NCBI GenBank assembly: GCA_029098225.1 | Contig: JAQXNX010000033.1 | Span: 62,001-126,000, forward strand | DNA: 64,000 bases | Origin: Spirochaetales bacterium | GTDB lineage: Bacteria > Spirochaetota > Spirochaetia > Treponematales > Treponemataceae | Reading direction: 5' to 3' | Shown here: piece by piece, positions 60,862-64,000 of the stretch | Position numbering within the stretch: position 1 is the stretch's first letter | Layout: each line of letters begins with the position of its first letter | The notes under the pieces: generated by a model | Databases searched by the model: none | What the model saw: only the letters and a program-made list of their open reading frames with translations | What the model was told of the DNA's origin: nothing | Program-made: the position numbers and the translations under genes

Positions 60862-62253
60862 CTAGTATTTTATCTGAACATTAGCACTAGACTGAGCATC
60901 AGACCATGCTAAATTCCATTCATCCATAATTGCATCAAAGGTTTTAGTTCCGTTTACTGCGTGTTCAATAATCTGCTGAACCTTAAGATTTCCGCCAGCA
61001 TTAATATTTAATTCTGATTCAGAATTAAGTTCATTGAACAAATCAGATTCACCGGCAGCAGCAGGATTATCAGAAACAAATTCTACATTGTTTTCAGAGA
61101 AAGCAGCATAAGCAGCCGGATAGTTATCATCGTTTGCGGCAATTGGAATACCACCTTCATTAAATGCAAATCCAGATTTTTCTGTGAACCATTTTACAAA
61201 AATCATTGCAGCATTTTTGTTTGTCTCAGAAGCCTTTGAATTAATACCAAAACAATAATCTGGTCCTGCAGAAGCATACTGTTTTCCATTAATTGTAATT
61301 GGGAATGACATATATCCAATGTCATCTGGATTAGGTCCGGCACCCTGCATCTGTGTAAATGCCCATGAACCAAGAACCATTGTTCCAATTTCACCACGAT
61401 TTATCATACCCTTACAACCTTCCCAGTCTGTTGTAGTGTAGTCATCTTCAATGAGTTTATTGGCAGCTGCATCATACAAAACCTTATAAACAGCATAAGC
61501 ATGAGTTCCATCGTTATAGTTTTTAAATGGATTCTTTGTATGAAGAAGTACATTATTCATGTAATCTGCATCACCTGTTGCAGAACCTCCAAGATATGCA
61601 TCCCAGGCACCCATTGTCCAGCCGGCAGCATAGTTTGTATAAAGAGGAATTGCATTTGTCTTTTCTCTGATAAGTTTAAGATCTGCTATAAATTCATCTG
61701 TTGATTTTGGAAGTGTGTTAATTCCTGCCTGCTTGAAAACCTTTTTATTGTAAAGAACACCCTGAGCATTTCCTGTTGACGGAACTCCATAAACCTGTCC
61801 GTCATATTCCCAGTTAGTTGCAAATTTAATCTGTTTTTCCATTGTAGAAAGATCTCCAAAAGAAACAAAATAATTTGCAAGTTCTTTTTTATCGATAGCC
61901 GGGATCATCATAATATCACCCCAGTCTCCACCCTGCAGACGAAGAAGAGCAATACTTGCATAATCAGTAATACCTTCAATTTCAACTTTGATATTTGGAT
62001 AAAGTTTATTAAACTCTTCCAGATATTTTTTAAATGTAACTCCAGTATAAGAATCCTGAAGCATATCAGTTCTATGACTGAGAAGTTTTAAAGTTGCAGA
62101 AATATCTGTACCTGTTTTTCCAAGTTCAATTTCTGCATACTGCAATACTTTACCAGAAGATTTTTCTGAGCCGGATTTTTTTGAACAACTGGTAACCATC
62201 ATCAAGCTTGCTGCAGCAGTAACCACAGCGGCAATTTTAAGTAACTTTTTCAT
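60862..62253 (-). CDS. extracellular sugar-binding lipoprotein (family 1)
   Basis: Substrate receptor of the importer. Lipobox VTSCS (Cys 23) anchors it on the outside of the inner membrane. The 463-residue body has the fold signatures FNKLYPNIKVEIEGI, GDWGDIMMIPA, GVPSTGNAQGVLYNKKVFKQAGI, MINRGEIGTMVLGSWAF and AGPDYCFGINSKASETNKNAAMIFVKWFTEKSG. It starts at ATG 62253 behind a strong AGGAGG. Its promoter region holds two palindromic operator-like sites. The sugar is not decidable from sequence. Confidence 0.93.
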   Translation of the reverse strand: MKKLLKIAAVVTAAASLMMVTSCSKKSGSEKSSGKVLQYAEIELGKTGTDISATLKLLSHRTDMLQDSYTGVTFKKYLEEFNKLYPNIKVEIEGITDYASIALLRLQGGDWGDIMMIPAIDKKELANYFVSFGDLSTMEKQIKFATNWEYDGQVYGVPSTGNAQGVLYNKKVFKQAGINTLPKSTDEFIADLKLIREKTNAIPLYTNYAAGWTMGAWDAYLGGSATGDADYMNNVLLHTKNPFKNYNDGTHAYAVYKVLYDAAANKLIEDDYTTTDWEGCKGMINRGEIGTMVLGSWAFTQMQGAGPNPDDIGYMSFPITINGKQYASAGPDYCFGINSKASETNKNAAMIFVKWFTEKSGFAFNEGGIPIAANDDNYPAAYAAFSENNVEFVSDNPAAAGESDLFNELNSESELNINAGGNLKVQQIIEHAVNGTKTFDAIMDEWNLAWSDAQSSANVQIKY

Positions 62254-62290
62254 TAAAATGTCCTCCTAACTTAATCTTTTAAGTAATTTT

Positions 62291-62306
62291 AGTTTAACAT
62301 TAACTT
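62291..62306. promoter_or_regulatory. operator-like half-palindrome
   Basis: AGTTTAACATTAACTT, an imperfect version of the palindrome at 62341-62358, about 40 nt upstream of the solute-binding protein gene. Confidence 0.45.
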
Positions 62307-62340
62307 AAAAAAAAGCAAGTTTAAATTTATTTTAATCAAA

Positions 62341-62358
62341 AAGTTAATCGTTTAACTT
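62341..62358. promoter_or_regulatory. LacI-type operator
   Basis: AAGTTAA-TCGT-TTAACTT, an 18-bp palindrome with a central CG, the format of LacI-family sugar-regulator operators. It lies about 90 nt upstream of the sugar-binding protein start; the regulator gene is not in the window. Confidence 0.65.
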
Positions 62359-62427
62359 AAAAAAAAAGTAAAAAAAAAGAGCTATCCCACAGAATAACTC
62401 CCTATTAGAATAAAAAAATCAAAAAAA

Positions 62428-62449
62428 AATCCCGCATTACAGCGGGATT
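62428..62449 (-). terminator. rho-independent terminator of rpsO
   Basis: AATCCCGC (62428-62435) / GCGGGATT (62442-62449), loop ATTACA. On the minus strand it is followed by a run of T, about 40 nt past the rpsO stop. Confidence 0.9.
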
Positions 62450-62486
62450 GTAAAAACCGGCAAGTGCAATTTGCCTGATTTGTAGC

Positions 62487-62756
62487 CTACTTTCTGAGAC
62501 CAAGCTCTTTAATGAATGCGCGGTATCCTTCAAGATCTGTGCGTTCATAGTAACGGAGCATCTTTCTTCTCTGACCAACTACCTTCAAAAGTGCACGTTT
62601 TGCTGTTGCATCTTTTGGGAAAGCGTTTACATGGTCTGTAAGCTGCTGAACACGCTGTGTCATCAAAGCAATCTGAACTTTTACGTTTCCTGTGTCATTT
62701 TCTTTAGCACCGTATTTTTTTACAGTTGCTGAAGTTGTTTCTTTTGCAAGTGCCAT
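62487..62756 (-). CDS. rpsO: 30S ribosomal protein S15
   Basis: 89 residues from ATG 62756 (MALAKETTSATVKKYG), matching the usual S15 length. The longer open frame upstream is leader sequence. Motifs: KENDTGNVKVQIALMTQRVQQL, NAFPKDATAKRALLKVVGQRRKMLRYYERTD and the end YRAFIKELGLRK. It binds 16S rRNA early in assembly. Preceded by AAGGGG. The leader contains a GCTTTC/GAAAGC hairpin and an AAAGTCTG/CAGACTTT hairpin that might take part in autoregulation. The usual neighbours truB and pnp are not adjacent. Confidence 0.97.
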   Translation of the reverse strand: MALAKETTSATVKKYGAKENDTGNVKVQIALMTQRVQQLTDHVNAFPKDATAKRALLKVVGQRRKMLRYYERTDLEGYRAFIKELGLRK

Positions 62757-62811
62757 ACTGGAACCCCTTAAAAAAAAATTATTTCTGCATACGCGAATCT
62801 TTTGATGGTCG

Positions 62812-62831
62812 GCTTTCGGGTTGCGGAAAGC
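62812..62831 (-). promoter_or_regulatory. hairpin in rpsO leader
   Basis: GCTTTC (62812-62817) / GAAAGC (62826-62831), about 55 nt upstream of the rpsO start. A possible S15-binding or autoregulatory element, given that S15 represses its own mRNA in other bacteria. Confidence 0.35.
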
Positions 62832-62900
62832 AAATCTCAAAAAATCCGTATCAACAGATTTTAAAGTCTGATTTTTTAAGCAGACTTTTTATTACAAAAT

Positions 62901-63110
62901 TTATTTATCGCCTTTAATGCCGTAGCGTTTGTTGAAGCGATCAATACGACCGGCAGTATCAACAAGTTTCTGCTTTCCTGTATAGAATGGATGGCAGGCA
63001 GAACAAATTTCAACGTGAATGTTTTCTACAGTTGAACGAGTTTCAATTACATTACCACATACACATGTGATTTTTGTAAGTTTGTAATTTGGGTGAATTC
63101 CCTTTTTCAT
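62901..63110 (-). CDS. rpmE: 50S ribosomal protein L31
   Basis: 69 residues. Zinc-binding form (C+): CVCGN at residues about 16-20 and [13 protein letters not shown] at about 37-49. It starts MKKGIHPNY and ends in the usual basic tail. A clear promoter lies at 63234-63263. It is separated from rpsO by 144 nt that include two hairpins, so co-transcription is possible. Confidence 0.97.
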   Translation of the reverse strand: MKKGIHPNYKLTKITCVCGNVIETRSTVENIHVEICSACHPFYTGKQKLVDTAGRIDRFNKRYGIKGDK

Positions 63111-63233
63111 GTTTTACTCCTATACTCTTGCCCGATATTACGCCCGGCTGCCCCTAGCCTGCAATAAATGCATCTATCATTCCGCTACCGTCAACTAAAA
63201 TAAAAATAATATCACAAGATAAAATGATTAAAT

Positions 63234-63263
63234 ATTATATAAAAAAATCAAGCAGTTCGTCAA
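63234..63263 (-). promoter_or_regulatory. strong promoter ahead of rpmE
   Basis: On the minus strand TTGACG (63263-63258), an 18-nt spacer and a perfect TATAAT (63239-63234). The leader would be about 115 nt. Confidence 0.75.
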
Positions 63264-63310
63264 TGGACTAATAAATATGGCGGGGAAAACTTCATCCCGC
63301 CCTTATAGAT

Positions 63311-63359
63311 AATCCGTTAAAAAACGGGCTACGGCAGCGGGCCGTTTTACGGAGAAACC
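63311..63359. repeat. variant copy of the 52688/52783 palindromic repeat
   Basis: Shares the scaffold CCGTTAAAAA....GCT....CAGCGGG....TTTA with the two copies near pnp. The four-base blocks differ: ACGG, ACGG and CCGT here, against GCGA, GCGA and TCGC there, so the stem pairing is kept. It lies just downstream of rbfA on the minus strand. Confidence 0.75.
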
Positions 63360-63374
63360 TAAAACCCTGTTTTT

Positions 63375-63737
63375 CTACTCTGCTTCATTTCCTTTTTCAA
63401 GCTCGTTAAGCTTCTGGACCATTTCAAAGCCTTCTTTCATTCCTGCATCAACTAAAAACTGAAGTTTAGGAAACTGACGGATCCGCATTTTTTTTGCTAT
63501 TTCGCGCTGAATAAAACCAGCGGCAGCATTCAATCCATCAACTCCTTTTTTTAATTGATTATCAGGTAAAAAAGTAGAAACATAAACTTTTGCATATCCA
63601 AGATCAGAAGTAACTTCAACCCGGTTTATACTAAGAAAAGTAGAAACACGGGGATCTTTTACATCGCCATGGAGAATAAGCTTAGAAATTTCATCTCGCA
63701 GCTGATCATTAAGACGCTGCAATCTGTACTGTCCCAT
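63375..63737 (-). CDS. rbfA: ribosome-binding factor A
   Basis: Cold-shock and 30S-maturation factor, 120 residues with the KH-like RbfA fold: YRLQRLNDQLRDEISKLIL, VKDPRVSTFLSINRVEVTSDLGYAKVYVS, GLNAAAGFIQREIAKKMRIRQFPKLQFLVD. It starts 2 nt downstream of the infB stop, in the common infB-rbfA order. No truB follows; a palindromic repeat stands there instead. Confidence 0.96.
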   Translation of the reverse strand: MGQYRLQRLNDQLRDEISKLILHGDVKDPRVSTFLSINRVEVTSDLGYAKVYVSTFLPDNQLKKGVDGLNAAAGFIQREIAKKMRIRQFPKLQFLVDAGMKEGFEMVQKLNELEKGNEAE

Positions 63738-63739
63738 GT

Positions 63740-64000
63740 TTAGTTCGAACCTCCGTCTTCACTTGAACCAGTAACATTTCTCTTTTCAATTTCGGCCTGT
63801 TCCTCTGCAAGAGTTTTTCCAAGCTTTTTAGCAACTTCAACAATTTCAAAGATTTCAAGACGGTCGCCAACCTGAATGTCCTGCCAGTTTTCAAGACCAA
63901 TACCACATTCATAGCCGGTAGATACTTCTTTAACATCATCCTTAAAGCGCTTCAAAGAAGAAATCTTTCCTGTAAAGAGTACTATACCTTCGCGAACAAG
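63740..64000 (-). CDS. infB: translation initiation factor IF-2, C-terminal part
   Basis: 87 codons of the 3' end; the gene continues beyond the right edge. The visible frame reads [22 protein letters not shown] then [21 protein letters not shown] and LEIFEIVE, matching IF-2 domain IV, which binds initiator tRNA. A charged tail ([18 protein letters not shown]) follows. It is coupled to rbfA with a 2-nt gap. Confidence 0.95.
   Translation of the reverse strand, partial: LVREGIVLFTGKISSLKRFKDDVKEVSTGYECGIGLENWQDIQVGDRLEIFEIVEVAKKLGKTLAEEQAEIEKRNVTGSSEDGGSN

Overview
The window looks like a chromosomal segment of a host-associated Treponema or a close spirochaete. Supporting signs are an AT-rich genome, many signal peptides and lipoboxes of spirochaete style (short basic start, long Leu/Phe/Ile core, Ser-Cys or Ala-Cys), a PUR-family (DUF3276) protein, an LptD-like giant outer-membrane protein, and right-handed-helix and BspA-type leucine-rich-repeat surface lipoproteins. 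No rRNA, tRNA, insertion sequence or Cas gene is visible.

Layout. (1) 1-3696: 3' end of a PUR-family gene, a shared terminator, then a minus-strand run of rnhB, a secreted helix protein and a phosphoribosyltransferase. (2) 3697-3876: a duplicated palindromic element with two more hairpins. (3) 3877-15626: a long minus-strand co-directional cluster, prfB (with a canonical +1 programmed frameshift), a secreted protein, ftsY, a secreted protein, lolC-lolD-lolE, mcsA, mcsB and clpC. (4) 15684-26186: a small plus-strand secreted protein, then minus-strand phoH(ybeZ)-pgpH-ybeY-corC-TPR genes and lptD. (5) 26212-38168: uvrA and two very large surface lipoproteins in tandem. (6) 38401-43439: plus-strand purA, capA-like lipoprotein and a DEAH helicase. 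(7) 43544-52463: minus-strand HEAT-repeat protein, tgt, two LptF/LptG permeases, dut, a DUF4349 lipoprotein and pnp. (8) 52464-54633: an accessory island holding palindromic repeats, an AT-rich leader, a very regular array of inverted repeats, and a PD-(D/E)XK-type nuclease-like gene. (9) 54651-58684: a lipoprotein, a membrane protein-histidine kinase-LuxR response regulator operon, and another lipoprotein. (10) 59015-62253: a sugar ABC importer with LacI-type operators. (11) 62487-64000: rpsO, rpmE, rbfA and the 3' end of infB.

How the genes fit together. Much of the window serves envelope biogenesis: FtsY for membrane targeting, LolCDE for lipoprotein release, and LptD plus LptF/LptG for lipid transport to the outer membrane, next to many of the lipoproteins they would handle. 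A second theme is protein and RNA quality control: ClpC with McsA and McsB, YbeY, PhoH, PNPase and RNase HII.

The most unusual element is at 53100-53565. Six 38-nt units each carry the inverted repeat GACCTACAA / TTGTAGGTC around exactly 20 nt of mostly non-conserved sequence. They are separated by exactly 36 nt, or once by 47 nt, and sit behind an AT-rich leader and directly ahead of a nuclease-like gene on the same strand. I do not recognise this arrangement from any described system. It is not a CRISPR, because the repeats alternate in orientation and no cas gene is present. The McsB protein also appears to have lost most of the residues that make it an arginine kinase.
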